A DNA stretch of 64,000 bases from DASYTH01 sp036002505 (GCF_036002505.1 NZ_DASYTH010000428.1:1-64000); one strand, 5' to 3'; positions 16,939 to 25,329 are shown, numbered from the stretch's first letter. A program made the numbers and translations. The notes: generated by a model not told the origin, from the sequence alone.

Positions 16939-17116
16939 TCACACGGACTGTGTAGAGGTGGGCTACCCACCTCTACAGTGGCGCAAGAGTTCACGTAGTG
17001 CGGAAAACGACTGCGTCGAGGTAGCCGCCACCGCCGTCCGCGACTCCAAGAACCCCGGCCCCACCCTCCACTTCCCCGCCCCGAACCTCGCCGCTTTCCT
17101 CAAGGCCCTCGCTTAG
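16898..17116 (+). CDS. DUF397 protein with duplicated N-terminal motif
   Basis: A 72-residue small protein encoded overlapping the last 41 bases of the Scr1-type gene, with AGAGGA before its ATG. DUF397 proteins partner these regulators. Here the family core occurs twice: LRWRKTSRSDHTDCVEVGY, then LQWRKSSRSAENDCVEVA, followed by the usual VRDSKNPGPTLHFPAPNLAAFL end. The first copy lies wholly in the part that begins inside the upstream gene. The duplication adds ~22 residues to a normally ~60-residue protein. Cytoplasmic; the gene ends overlapping the convergent methyltransferase stop. Confidence 0.85.
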   Translation: MSTLLRWRKTSRSDHTDCVEVGYPPLQWRKSSRSAENDCVEVAATAVRDSKNPGPTLHFPAPNLAAFLKALA

Positions 17117-17874
17117 CCCAGCACCAGCAGGTCCGCGACACCGAAGATCGGTTGCGGGTCGGTCTCCCCGGCCACCGCCGCATCGAGCGCGGCGAAGCCC
17201 TGCTCGAGCTCCTCCTCGGTGAGGTGCTCGAAGGTCGAGACGGCCCGCATCCGCCACCGCGCCGCACAGTCCGCCAGGCTGTCGGCCAACCGGACTGGAC
17301 AGGCCTCCAACGCCAGCCGCTCCAGCCCGACCCGGCCGAAGGTCCCCACAACCTCCTCGAGGCTCGGAAACACCGCCTTCTCGATCTCCACCAACCGCGG
17401 AAAGAACCGGTAATAGGGCGCGTCAGGCAACCGGTCGGAGAAGGAACCACGCATCAGCACCCGACCCCCGGGCCGCAGTACCCGCGCGATCTCCGCAGCC
17501 CCCGCGTCCCGATCCCGCACGTGGTGCCACACCAGAAACAGCACCACCACATCACAACTACCGTCCGGCAACGGTATCCGCTCCGCCGCCCCCGCAAGAT
17601 ACGTCACCGCGGAATGCCCCGCCGACTCCTCAGCCACCCCCCGCATCCCACTCGACGGCTCCACCCCGTACACCGGCCCACCGAACGCCTCCGCCAACGC
17701 CGGCGTGAACCGCCCCACACCCGACCCCAGATCGAGCACGACCAACGGCCGCCGCCCCGGAGCATGCTCGCCGAACCGGCGCATCCACTCCGCCAGCGCC
17801 GCGGAACTGATCGCCCGCCCCGCCGCATACACCGTATGCAGCCGCCCGTCGTAATCAATCCGCTCCACCGGCAC
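17113..17874 (-). CDS. Class I SAM-dependent methyltransferase
   Basis: A 253-residue cytoplasmic methyltransferase of the UbiE/COQ5-like group. Motif I is VVLDLGSGVGRFTPALAEAFG with the acidic motif-II region YGVEPSS, motif III-like AERIPLPDGSCDVVVLFLVWHHV, and motif IV VLRPGGRVLMRGSF. The C-terminal half (YRFFPRLVEIEKAVFPSLEEVV) forms the substrate-specific cap, which has no family label I can assign. GTG start at 17874 with GAAGG upstream. Stop overlaps the DUF397 stop on the other strand. Substrate unknown. Confidence 0.85.
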   Translation of the reverse strand: MPVERIDYDGRLHTVYAAGRAISSAALAEWMRRFGEHAPGRRPLVVLDLGSGVGRFTPALAEAFGGPVYGVEPSSGMRGVAEESAGHSAVTYLAGAAERIPLPDGSCDVVVLFLVWHHVRDRDAGAAEIARVLRPGGRVLMRGSFSDRLPDAPYYRFFPRLVEIEKAVFPSLEEVVGTFGRVGLERLALEACPVRLADSLADCAARWRMRAVSTFEHLTEEELEQGFAALDAAVAGETDPQPIFGVADLLVLG

Positions 17875-17909
17875 GCCCTTCAGTCGGCCAGCAGCGTATC
17901 GAGAAGGAG

Positions 17910-18188
17910 CTAAGCCGACTGCGGCAGCGAGGTCCGTGGCCCAGCTGAGTCAAGCCGCTCAATCCGGACCACCCGCGCACCCGGGACGGCCGTCTCGATC
18001 GCGGTGATCGCGCTGGCCACAGGTATCGCGAAGCTTGGCGCCTCACGGTCAAACACAGCCCGCTGCACGCCGCCCTCGCTCATGAGCAAGGCGTCATCAC
18101 AGCCCGCCTCGAACAGCGCATCCGCATCCGGACTGTCCGGGCTCGTGAGGTCGACACCGATGATCACCACGGCGAACGGGAAGATCAT
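17910..18188 (-). CDS. Small protein resembling N-terminal half of an antitoxin-like family
   Basis: A 92-residue protein. The segment ALFEAGCDDALLMSEGGVQRAVFDREAPSFAIPVASAITAIETAVPGARVVRIE matches, from memory, the N-terminal half of a common actinobacterial small protein that normally continues into a helix-turn-helix (~140 residues). Here the sequence ends shortly after VVRIE with an unrelated tail (RLDSAGPRTSLPQSA), so the DNA-binding part appears lost. I saw no continuation in another frame. The ribosome site is weak. It may be a decayed remnant or an N-domain-only variant. Confidence 0.5.
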   Translation of the reverse strand: MIFPFAVVIIGVDLTSPDSPDADALFEAGCDDALLMSEGGVQRAVFDREAPSFAIPVASAITAIETAVPGARVVRIERLDSAGPRTSLPQSA

Positions 18189-18220
18189 CGCGCCACCAGT
18201 CTGTTGTCGAGTCGCCTCTG

Positions 18221-18811
18221 CTAGTCGGGCAGCAAGGCATCAAGATCGATGGTCAGGGGGCAGGGCCGCTCGACCTCGAAGGTGTGCTTGCAGCGCTGGT
18301 CCTCTTCGAAGTCGCCGCAGCAGACCATGTAGACCGTGGCGGTGACGTGCGGGCGGGGGTCGACGATCCAGAGGTTCTCGATGCCGGCGTCGGCGTACTC
18401 GACCTGCTTGTCCAGCATGTCGCTTTCGCGGTTGCCAGGCGACAGGATCTCGATCGCCAGCAGCACGTTGGAAGCCGGGTTCGGACCGCGCCGCGCCAGG
18501 TCGCTGCGCATCACGACTAGATCAGGGACCCGCACCTTCGGCCAGGCGGGTCGGAGATCGACCTCGACCTCGGGCAGGACATCCAGGCCGGACGGCAGCT
18601 GACGATCAATCTCTGTTCCCAGCCGTAGGAGCACCTTCATACGGAGGTTTGAGGGGCGGGGACTCACGGTGATGACGCCATCCTGGAGTTCGTAACGGTA
18701 CGTGTTGTCCTCGGGCAGCCGCGCGAACTCCTCCACCGAGTAGCGCCGACGCAGGTCGTACGGCACTAACGTCGGGTTGACGTGGTGGTGGGGAAAGGGC
18801 ATCGCGGTCAA
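18221..18811 (-). CDS. Uma2 family endonuclease (DUF820)
   Basis: A 196-residue protein of the Uma2/DUF820 group, a restriction-endonuclease-like PD-(D/E)XK fold found in multiple copies in actinobacteria and cyanobacteria. Visible landmarks are the start YSVEEFARLPEDNTYRYELQDGVITVSP, the active-site strand VRVPDLVVMRSD, and the LAIEILSPGNRESDMLDKQVEYADAGIENLWIVDP segment with E...K. The TTG at 18811 is preceded by AAGGAG at ideal distance; the ATG at 18802 is an alternative. Biological role of the family is unclear; often mobile or host-interaction associated. Confidence 0.85.
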   Translation of the reverse strand: MTAMPFPHHHVNPTLVPYDLRRRYSVEEFARLPEDNTYRYELQDGVITVSPRPSNLRMKVLLRLGTEIDRQLPSGLDVLPEVEVDLRPAWPKVRVPDLVVMRSDLARRGPNPASNVLLAIEILSPGNRESDMLDKQVEYADAGIENLWIVDPRPHVTATVYMVCCGDFEEDQRCKHTFEVERPCPLTIDLDALLPD

Positions 18812-18975
18812 TGAGGCTCCTTGGATGGCTCTGAGTACACGGTACTACCAGGAACCGGGATCCGCGGGGACGCGGCCTACCAGCGCGTACTGGACAATTC
18901 TGAGCTGCTGGGCCCGATCTTGAGGTGGCTTCGGTAACCTTCCCGTGACCTGTCGGCGAGTGACCGTGGACGGCG

Positions 18976-19842
18976 GTGACGTTGAGCCATAGGACGGGCC
19001 GGATGACGCGTCGAGGCTTGCTGGTTGGCGGCCTGGGCGCGGGAATCGCGGCCCTCAGTGGATGTTCGGCCCCTCCTACCCGGGCCGATGGTGGTGTACC
19101 GGTGAGTCAGCCGCCGCAGTCGTTGGCGGCTCCGACCGGCGTGCCCAACGAGCCGGTGACCACCGAGCGGGTGCACTCGCCGGCTCGGGGCACCTCCGTC
19201 GAGCTGATCACGATGCGGCCGGCGGGGGTGGCCGGGCGGATGCAGATCTGCCTTGCGCTGCACGGAAAAGGCGCGGGCGCGCGGATGTTTCTGGATCTCG
19301 GTGTGCCGGACATGCTGAACAACCTGGTCGCGCAGGGGGTGCCGCCGTTCGCGGTGGTGGCGGTGGACGGCGGCGACAACTACTGGGTGGCGCGCAACGC
19401 CGACGATCCGCAGAAGATGCTCACCGTGGACGTCCCGACGTGGATGGCGAACCGCGGGTTCGAAACGCTGCCGTTCGCGGCGCTGGGCATCTCGATGGGT
19501 GGGTACGGCGCGCTGAACTATGCGCGTAACCCGGGGCTGTCGGCGGTCGCCGCGGTCAGTGCGGCGCTGTTCAACTCATGGCCGGATGCTCGCGGCCGCA
19601 ACGCTTTCGCCGATCAGGCGCAGTGGGAGGCGACCGAGCCGCTGCGGCACACCGACGACATCCGGACGGTGCCGCTCGGCGTCTGGTGCGGCACCAGCGA
19701 CTCGTTCGTCGCGCAGGCCCGGCAGCTGGTCACCAAGGCCCGCCCGCGGATCTCCGCGATCGGCGCGGGCGGCCACGACGCGGCCTACTGGCGCAAGGTG
19801 CTGCCCGAGGTGCTCCGCTTCGTGGGCGAGACCCTGCCGTAG
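18976..19842 (+). CDS. Tat-exported lipoprotein esterase (alpha/beta hydrolase)
   Basis: A 288-residue extracytoplasmic esterase. The N-terminus has a twin-arginine signal (MTRRGLLVGGLGAGIAALSGC) ending in the lipobox LSGC, so it is probably membrane-anchored outside. The hydrolase core has the nucleophile elbow GISMGGYG (Ser near residue 173), an Asp in WCGTSD and a His in GAGGHDAAYW, as in the esterase D/mycolyltransferase-like group. An internal ATG at 19003 begins exactly at the Tat motif and may be the real start. It lies just upstream of the DHH phosphatase gene. Substrate unknown. Confidence 0.85.
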   Translation: MTLSHRTGRMTRRGLLVGGLGAGIAALSGCSAPPTRADGGVPVSQPPQSLAAPTGVPNEPVTTERVHSPARGTSVELITMRPAGVAGRMQICLALHGKGAGARMFLDLGVPDMLNNLVAQGVPPFAVVAVDGGDNYWVARNADDPQKMLTVDVPTWMANRGFETLPFAALGISMGGYGALNYARNPGLSAVAAVSAALFNSWPDARGRNAFADQAQWEATEPLRHTDDIRTVPLGVWCGTSDSFVAQARQLVTKARPRISAIGAGGHDAAYWRKVLPEVLRFVGETLP

Positions 19843-19858
19843 CTGTCAGGCTGGATTC

Positions 19859-20851
19859 GTGGCCCTTGAACACGATCTGACCGCCGCCGCCGAGCTGCTC
19901 CGCACCGCCCGCGAGGTCACCCTGCTCGCCCACGTCAACCCGGACGCCGACGCGCTGGGCAGCGCGGTCGCCCTCGGCACGGCGCTGCGCCGGCGGGGCG
20001 CCACCGTGCGGGTCTCGTTCGGCGCCCCCGAGGAGATCCCGGAGACCCTGCGCGGCCTCGACCCGGACGGGCTGGTGGTGCCCGCACGAGACGTGCCACC
20101 AACCGCCGAAGTCCTGGTCGCCCTGGACTGCGGGAGCCAGGGCCGGCTCGGCCGCCTCGCGGACCGGGTCGGCGCCACGACCGCCGCCGGGGGCGCGGTT
20201 CTGGTCGTCGACCATCATGCGTCCAACACCCGGTTCGGCACCCATCACGTGGTCGACGACCGCGCCGAGGCCACCGCGGTGCTGGTGCTTCAGCTGATCG
20301 ACGCGCTGGACGTCCCGCTGGACGAGCACATCGCGCGCTGCCTCTACGCCGGTCTGATGACCGACACCAGCATGTTCCGCCGTGCCACCCCGGCCACCCA
20401 CCAGGTGGCCGCCCGCCTGCTCGCCGCCGGGGTCGACGCCGAGGCCCTGGCGAAGGAGCTGGTCGACAGCCACCCGTTCGCCTGGCTGCGGATGCTCTCC
20501 GCGGTGCTCGGCCGGGCGGTGCTGGAGCCGGACGCGGCCGGTGGGTTCGGCCTGGTTCACACCGTCGTCTACCAGTCGGACCTCGAGGGGTTGCGGGTCG
20601 AGGAGGTGGAGAGCGTGGTCGACATCCTGCGCACCACGGTCGAAGCCGAGGTCGCCCTGGTGCTCAAGGAGGTCCTGCCCAGCCGGTGGACCGGCTCCCT
20701 GCGCGCGGTCGGGAAGGTGGACGTGTCGGCCGCGGCCGCGCGGCTCGGCGGTGGCGGGCACCGGCTCGCGGCCGGGTTCACCGCGGAGGGTTGGGCCGGC
20801 GAGGTCCTCGCCTCGCTTCGAGCCGCGCTCGACGAGCCGGTACTCATCTGA
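19859..20851 (+). CDS. nrnA: DHH-family bifunctional oligoribonuclease/PAP phosphatase (NrnA type)
   Basis: A 330-residue cytoplasmic phosphoesterase that degrades short RNAs and 3'-phosphoadenosine-5'-phosphate. The DHH metal motifs are all present: HVNPDADALGSAVAL, DCGS, VDHHASN, GLMTDTSMFR, and the DHHA1 C-terminal GGGGHRLAAG. GTG 19859 is chosen for the N-terminus ALEHDLTAAAELLRTAREVTLLAHVNPD. A CAGGCT element lies 6 bases upstream, so the transcript may be leaderless. In relatives this gene follows rbfA directly. Confidence 0.92.
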   Translation: MALEHDLTAAAELLRTAREVTLLAHVNPDADALGSAVALGTALRRRGATVRVSFGAPEEIPETLRGLDPDGLVVPARDVPPTAEVLVALDCGSQGRLGRLADRVGATTAAGGAVLVVDHHASNTRFGTHHVVDDRAEATAVLVLQLIDALDVPLDEHIARCLYAGLMTDTSMFRRATPATHQVAARLLAAGVDAEALAKELVDSHPFAWLRMLSAVLGRAVLEPDAAGGFGLVHTVVYQSDLEGLRVEEVESVVDILRTTVEAEVALVLKEVLPSRWTGSLRAVGKVDVSAAAARLGGGGHRLAAGFTAEGWAGEVLASLRAALDEPVLI

Positions 20852-20964
20852 ACCGATCGTGGTGTTACTCCAGTTGGTGCTCTAGATTGTGCAATGTTTG
20901 CCGGATCACCACCGGTCAGACGCTGGACGTGCGGGCGAAGCGGCCCAACGAGGAGGACTAGACC

Positions 20965-22080
20965 ATGGCGACCGTGACCTTCGAGGGCGCGACGCGCTTC
21001 TACACCGGCAACGACAAGCCGGCCGTCGACAATCTGGATCTCGAGGTCTCGGACGGGGAGTTCCTCGTGCTGGTCGGCCCGTCGGGTTGCGGAAAGTCCA
21101 CGACGCTGCGGATGCTCGCCGGCCTGGAGGGCGTCGACTCGGGCAGCGTGCGGATCGGCGAGCGGGACGTGACGAACCTGCCGCCCAAGGACCGGGACAT
21201 CGCGATGGTGTTCCAGAACTACGCGCTCTACCCGCACATGACCGTGGCGGACAACATCGGCTTCCACCTCAAGATCAAGAAGGTGCCGAAGGCGGAGCGG
21301 ATGCAGCGCGTGCACGAGGCCGCGGAGCTCCTCGACCTCGAGCCGTACCTGGACCGCAAGCCGGCCAAGCTCTCCGGTGGCCAGCGCCAGCGCGTGGCGA
21401 TGGGCCGCGCGATCGTCCGCCGCCCGCAGGTGTTCTGCATGGACGAGCCGCTGTCGAACCTGGACGCCAAGCTCCGGGTGCAGACCCGCACGCAGATCGC
21501 CTCGCTGCAGCGCCGGCTCGGCGTCACCACGATCTACGTCACGCACGACCAGGTCGAGGCCATGACCATGGGCGACCGGGTGGCCGTGCTCAAGGACGGC
21601 CTCCTGCAGCAGTGCGACACCCCGATCGGCCTGTTCGGCAAGCCGAAGAACCTGTTCGTGGCCGGCTTCATCGGCTCGCCGGCGATGAACCTGATCCCGG
21701 CGACGGTCAACGGTGAGGTGGCCGAGATCGGCGGCCAGCCCATCGAGCTGACCCGCACGCAGCGCTCGGCGCTGTCCGGCAACAACGTGGTCGTCGGCAT
21801 CCGGCCGGAGGGCTGGGAGATCCGCCCGGCCGGCGAGGGCGTCTCGGCCGTCGTCGAGGTCGTCGAGGAGCTCGGCAGCGACCAGTTCCTCTACTGCACG
21901 GCCAGCACGAAGGTGATCGCCGCCGACGAGACCGTGGACCAGGGTGAGGCCCCGCACGCGATCACCGTGCGCGCCGCCGGCATGTCGCACTGGCAGCGCG
22001 GCGAGAAGATCGGCCTCGTCCCGCAGCCCGGCGCCGTGCACCTGTTCGACGCCGAGTCCGGTGACCGGCTGCCTGACTGA
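20965..22080 (+). CDS. ugpC: ABC transporter ATP-binding protein, UgpC/MsmK sugar type
   Basis: A 371-residue ATPase that energises carbohydrate (CUT1) importers at the inner membrane face. Walker A GPSGCGKST, the signature LSGGQRQRVAMGRAIV, Walker B VFCMDEPLSNLD and the switch THDQ are intact. The C-terminal ~130 residues form the TOBE/MalK-type regulatory domain (VVVGIRPEGWEI). No permease or binding-protein gene is nearby, so it probably serves several sugar systems, as shared MsmK-type ATPases do. AGGAGG lies upstream; TAGATT at 20883 is a possible -10. A large hairpin begins right after the stop. Confidence 0.93.
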   Translation: MATVTFEGATRFYTGNDKPAVDNLDLEVSDGEFLVLVGPSGCGKSTTLRMLAGLEGVDSGSVRIGERDVTNLPPKDRDIAMVFQNYALYPHMTVADNIGFHLKIKKVPKAERMQRVHEAAELLDLEPYLDRKPAKLSGGQRQRVAMGRAIVRRPQVFCMDEPLSNLDAKLRVQTRTQIASLQRRLGVTTIYVTHDQVEAMTMGDRVAVLKDGLLQQCDTPIGLFGKPKNLFVAGFIGSPAMNLIPATVNGEVAEIGGQPIELTRTQRSALSGNNVVVGIRPEGWEIRPAGEGVSAVVEVVEELGSDQFLYCTASTKVIAADETVDQGEAPHAITVRAAGMSHWQRGEKIGLVPQPGAVHLFDAESGDRLPD

Positions 22081-22139
22081 AGTGCGATGAAGGGGGCCTT
22101 CCTCACGTCCAGCGTGAGGAAGGCCCCCTTCATCGCACT
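22081..22139. terminator. Palindrome family A, bidirectional terminator
   Basis: Perfect 27-base arms with a 5-base loop, differing from the copy at 2577 mainly in the two bases at the loop-side TTCC/GGAA and in the loop. It sits between the convergent ABC ATPase and HxlR genes; the HxlR stop is inside the right arm. Confidence 0.8.
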
Positions 22140-22582
22140 GGTCGCACGTCGCGAGCGGATTCGACCTCGTGGCCGTCGGCGCACACCATGGCCATGTGGA
22201 TGGGGGAGCCGCACTCCTTGTGCGTCAACACGACCGACGGGCCCTCGTCGTCGGCGAGGTACTTGTCCCCCCACTCCAGCAGGCCGAGCAACACGGGGTA
22301 GAGGTCCAGGCCCTTGTGGGTGAGGCGGTACTCGTAGCGCTGGCGCTGGCCGGGTTCCTGGTAGGGGATCCGCTTCAGGATGCCGTGCTCGACGAGGTGG
22401 GCCAGGCGCGCGCTGAGCACCTGGCGGGGTGCGCCGGTGTCGGCCTGGATGTCGTCGAAGCGCCGGACCGCGTTGAACGCCGCGCGCAGCACCAGGATCG
22501 TCCAGCGTTCGCCAAGCAGCTCCAGGGAGCGCGCGATCGAACAGTCCACCGGCCGGTAGCGCATCAGCGTTGATTCCGTCAC
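22130..22582 (-). CDS. HxlR family transcriptional regulator
   Basis: A 150-residue winged-helix regulator. The HxlR core is clear: CSIARSLELLGERWTILVLRAAFNAVRRFDDIQADTGAPRQVLSARLAHLVEHGILKRIPYQEPGQRQRYEYRLTHKGLDLYPVLLGLLEWGDKYL, from recognition helix to wing and dimer helix. The C-terminal LTHKECGSPIHMAMVCADGH contains two cysteines and two histidines, a possible redox or metal sensor. GTG 22582 is chosen (VTESTLMRYRP); ATG 22564 is an alternative. An inverted repeat directly upstream may be its own site. Divergent from an acetyltransferase gene. Confidence 0.9.
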   Translation of the reverse strand: MTESTLMRYRPVDCSIARSLELLGERWTILVLRAAFNAVRRFDDIQADTGAPRQVLSARLAHLVEHGILKRIPYQEPGQRQRYEYRLTHKGLDLYPVLLGLLEWGDKYLADDEGPSVVLTHKECGSPIHMAMVCADGHEVESARDVRPVR

Positions 22583-22583
22583 G

Positions 22584-22601
22584 TAGACGATGCTAAGTCT
22601 A
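22584..22601. promoter_or_regulatory. Possible HxlR operator
   Basis: TAGAC and GTCTA form an inverted repeat spaced by 8 bases, directly upstream of the HxlR start and overlapping the -35 flank of the divergent acetyltransferase promoter. The position suits autoregulation. Confidence 0.35.
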
Positions 22602-22602
22602 G

Positions 22603-22632
22603 TTGACAGACCCAGCAACGACCGGGCAGGCT
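22603..22632 (+). promoter_or_regulatory. Promoter of the GNAT gene at 22639
   Basis: TTGACA (22603-22608) and CAGGCT (22627-22632) are spaced by 18 bases. The transcript would begin at or next to the GTG at 22639, so the gene is probably leaderless. Confidence 0.5.
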
Positions 22633-22638
22633 GCGTGC

Positions 22639-23136
22639 GTGATTCAAACTCAGGTCTGCATCCGAACGGCCACCGAGGCCGACGCCGGGGCGGTTCGGGC
22701 CTTTCTCGCTGGGCTGTCGCCGGACACGCAGTACCAGCGGTTCTTCACCGGTCTGGGCTCGGTCTCGCCGAGCCTGGTGCGCGAGCTGGTGACGGTCACC
22801 CCGCGGCAGCGGGTCCTCCTGGCCGTCACCGGCACCGAGGTCGTTGGCCACGCCATGGCATCCACCAACGCCGCCGGCGCGGTCGAGCTCGGGGTCGTGG
22901 TCGCCGCCGGGTACCGCCATCGCGGCCTCGGCACCCGCCTGATCCGTGGCCTCCTCGAACACGTCGTCGACGCCGGCGCGGACCGGCTCCAGATGGACGT
23001 GCTCGGCGAGAACGAGCTCGTCCTCGAGTGGATCCGGCGCAGCCTCCCGGAAACGCTGTTCGAGCCGGACGGCTACACCGTCACCGGCCACGCGCCGCTC
23101 ACCCGCGCCATGATCGAGGTTCCGGTGGCCGTTTGA
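22639..23136 (+). CDS. GNAT family N-acetyltransferase
   Basis: A 165-residue cytoplasmic acyl-CoA-dependent acetyltransferase. The fold landmarks are IRTATEADAGAVRAFLAGLS at the start, the VVGHAM strand, the acetyl-CoA pyrophosphate loop VAAGYRHRGLGTRLIRGLL (the R/Q-x-x-G-x-G/A type motif A), and the QMDVLGENELVLEWIRRS strand-helix. It resembles the single GNAT domain found at the end of some acyl-CoA synthetase-type lysine acetylation enzymes. GTG 22639 is favoured by the promoter position; a TTG at 22603 is inside the -35. Substrate unknown. Confidence 0.82.
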   Translation: MIQTQVCIRTATEADAGAVRAFLAGLSPDTQYQRFFTGLGSVSPSLVRELVTVTPRQRVLLAVTGTEVVGHAMASTNAAGAVELGVVVAAGYRHRGLGTRLIRGLLEHVVDAGADRLQMDVLGENELVLEWIRRSLPETLFEPDGYTVTGHAPLTRAMIEVPVAV

Positions 23137-23262
23137 CCTGACCGGACACTCTCCCGAAAGATTCCTCGCGCACATGTCGATCTGGGGGCTCCGCGTTCGA
23201 CGCGTGGGCAGCGCCGGGTCATGCCCGGGCCCCAGCACTGAGGGACGACAGGGAGAGCAGAC

Positions 23263-24921
23263 ATGGAACGCACATCTTGGTGGCGCCGGTACGCGGTCGC
23301 CGCCGGCGCGCTGATCATCGCGGTGACCGGGCTGGGACTCGGCGCTCCGGCGTCGGCCGCCACCGACGGTTCGGTCCAACCGGTGCGCCAGTGCGCCGAC
23401 CTGGTCCGGGACTACGCCATCCCGGGCGCGCCCACCCACGTGACCACGGCCGAGGAGCGCTCCGGCACCGGCGAGCCGCGGCACTGCTACGTGGTCGGCC
23501 ACGTCGAGCCCGCGGTGGAGTTCCACCTCAAGCTGCCGCTCGACACCTACAACGGCCGGTACCTGCAGAAGGGCTGTCACGGCCTGTGCGGCACCTTCCT
23601 CGACGAGGCGTTCCCGCCGGCCACCACCTGCGGGCCGCGGTCCGGGGACTTCGCCGTGGCGGCGACGAACGACGGGCACGCCGGCCAGGACCCGTTCAAC
23701 AACCCGCCGAACCCGTTCGTCCAGATCACCGACGGCACCTGGGCGGCGAGCAACCAGGCGGCCCGGGACAACTACTTCTTCCGTGGCCCGCACGTGGTCT
23801 CGCTGGCCGCCAAGCGGATCATCGCGCGGTTCTACGGCGCGCCGCCGCGGCACTCGTACTTCGACGGCTGCTCCACCGGTGGGCGCGAGGCGCTGCTGCT
23901 CGCCCAGCGCTACCCGACCGACTTCGACGGGATCATCGCCGGCGATTCGGCCGCGTACAACGGGCCGCTGATGGGCGTGTACTTCACCTGGATCGCCCGC
24001 ACCCTGGCCGGCGCCAACCTCACCACGACGAAGCTGGCGAGCCTGCACAACGCCGTGGTCGGCGCGTGTGACGGGCTGGACGGCCTGATCGACGTCCAGA
24101 TCGAGGACCCGCGCGCCTGCACCTATGACCCGGCGCTGCTCCAGTGCCCGGCCGGCACGGACGCGGACACCTGCCTGACCCCGGCCCAGGTCGACGCCGC
24201 CACGAAGATGTACCGCGGTCCGGTCGACGAGCAGGGCCGCCGGCTCTACCCGGGCTGGGCCTCGCGCGGTTCCGAGCCGGCCTGGGACGGGCTGAGCTTC
24301 CTCGCTCCGCTGCCGGACAACTACCTGCGCTACGTGGGTTACCCGATCGGGACGCCGCACTCCTCGCTCGCCGAATTCCCGTTCACCGTGGACGAGCTGA
24401 ACCGGCTCACCGCCGAGGGCGCCAAGGCCAACGCGCTCAGCCTCGACCTGTCCGCGTTCCGCCGCGCCGGCGGCAAGCTGATCATCTGGCACGGCTGGGA
24501 GGACCAGTCCATCCCGGCGGTCGGCACGGTGGACTACTACGCCCGGCTGGTGCAGCGCAGCGGTGGCCTGCGGGAGACCCAGAAGTTCGCCCGGGCGTTC
24601 CTGGTTCCGTCGATGTACCACTGCTTCACCGGCGGCGACCAGCTGCAGGAGTTCGACCCGCTTCCGGAGCTGGTGAGCTGGGTCGAGCGCGGCCAGGCAC
24701 CCGACCGGGCCATCGCCACCGGCCGTAACCCGCAGACCCACGAGATCACCCGTACCCGCCCGGTGTTCCCGTACCCGTTGCGCGCCAAGTACGACGGCAC
24801 CGGCAGCATCGACGACGCCGCCAACTTCGTGCCCGCGCCGCCGATCGTCTCGCCGGCGCACGACGTGATCGACTGGGCCGGCAGCTACCTGCACGACGTT
24901 CCCGGCCCGGTGGCTCGATAA
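23263..24921 (+). CDS. Secreted tannase/feruloyl esterase family hydrolase
   Basis: A 552-residue extracellular esterase that releases phenolic acids from plant esters or tannins. A signal peptide (MERTSWWRRYAVAAGALIIA, cut after ASA) precedes the hydrolase. The Cys-Ser motif CSTGGREAL puts the nucleophile at Ser204, with an acid in HGWEDQSIPA and the His in MYHCFTGGDQL; the flanking Cys pair forms the family disulfide beside the active site. An inserted lid lies between (CDGLDGLIDVQIEDPRACTYD). It is monocistronic, with AGGGAGAGC upstream. Exact substrate unknown. Confidence 0.9.
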   Translation: MERTSWWRRYAVAAGALIIAVTGLGLGAPASAATDGSVQPVRQCADLVRDYAIPGAPTHVTTAEERSGTGEPRHCYVVGHVEPAVEFHLKLPLDTYNGRYLQKGCHGLCGTFLDEAFPPATTCGPRSGDFAVAATNDGHAGQDPFNNPPNPFVQITDGTWAASNQAARDNYFFRGPHVVSLAAKRIIARFYGAPPRHSYFDGCSTGGREALLLAQRYPTDFDGIIAGDSAAYNGPLMGVYFTWIARTLAGANLTTTKLASLHNAVVGACDGLDGLIDVQIEDPRACTYDPALLQCPAGTDADTCLTPAQVDAATKMYRGPVDEQGRRLYPGWASRGSEPAWDGLSFLAPLPDNYLRYVGYPIGTPHSSLAEFPFTVDELNRLTAEGAKANALSLDLSAFRRAGGKLIIWHGWEDQSIPAVGTVDYYARLVQRSGGLRETQKFARAFLVPSMYHCFTGGDQLQEFDPLPELVSWVERGQAPDRAIATGRNPQTHEITRTRPVFPYPLRAKYDGTGSIDDAANFVPAPPIVSPAHDVIDWAGSYLHDVPGPVAR

Positions 24922-24955
24922 GTTCCTCACCATCCACATGAGAAGGAGAGCAGTC

Positions 24956-25312
24956 ATGCGTTACCTCACGATGGTCAGCGCCCCGGAGAACGCCGGCCCG
25001 CCCCCGCAGGGCCTGATGGACGCCATCGGCAAGCTGGGGGAGGACGCCACCAAGGCCGGTGTGCTGGTGGAGACCGGAGGCCTCGGCCCCAGCGCCCTCG
25101 GTGCCCGGATCCGCTTCGGTGGCGGGAAGATCACGGTGACCGACGGCCCGTTCAGCGAGGCCAAGGAGCTCATCGGCGGCTACGCGGTCTACGAGACGAA
25201 GACCAAGGAGGAGGCCCTCGAGTGGTGCCGCCGCTTCGCCGAGGCCCACATTGAGCACTGGCCCGACTTGTCGGGCACGGTCGAGATACGCGAGGTCGTC
25301 TTCCACCAATAG
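24956..25312 (+). CDS. YCII/DGPF-domain protein, copy 1
   Basis: A 118-residue dimeric alpha/beta-barrel protein of the YCII family, often encoded with ECF sigma factors. It has the RYLTMVSAPENAG start, the DGPF motif (VTDGPFSEAKELIGGYAVYE) and the EALEWCRRFAE helix. It is ~70% alike to the next gene by eye, which indicates tandem duplication. ATG 24956 follows GAGAAGGAGAG. It ends just before an intrinsic terminator. No ECF sigma gene is nearby. Confidence 0.9.
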   Translation: MRYLTMVSAPENAGPPPQGLMDAIGKLGEDATKAGVLVETGGLGPSALGARIRFGGGKITVTDGPFSEAKELIGGYAVYETKTKEEALEWCRRFAEAHIEHWPDLSGTVEIREVVFHQ

Positions 25313-25329
25313 CTCCACCGTCCACATCG

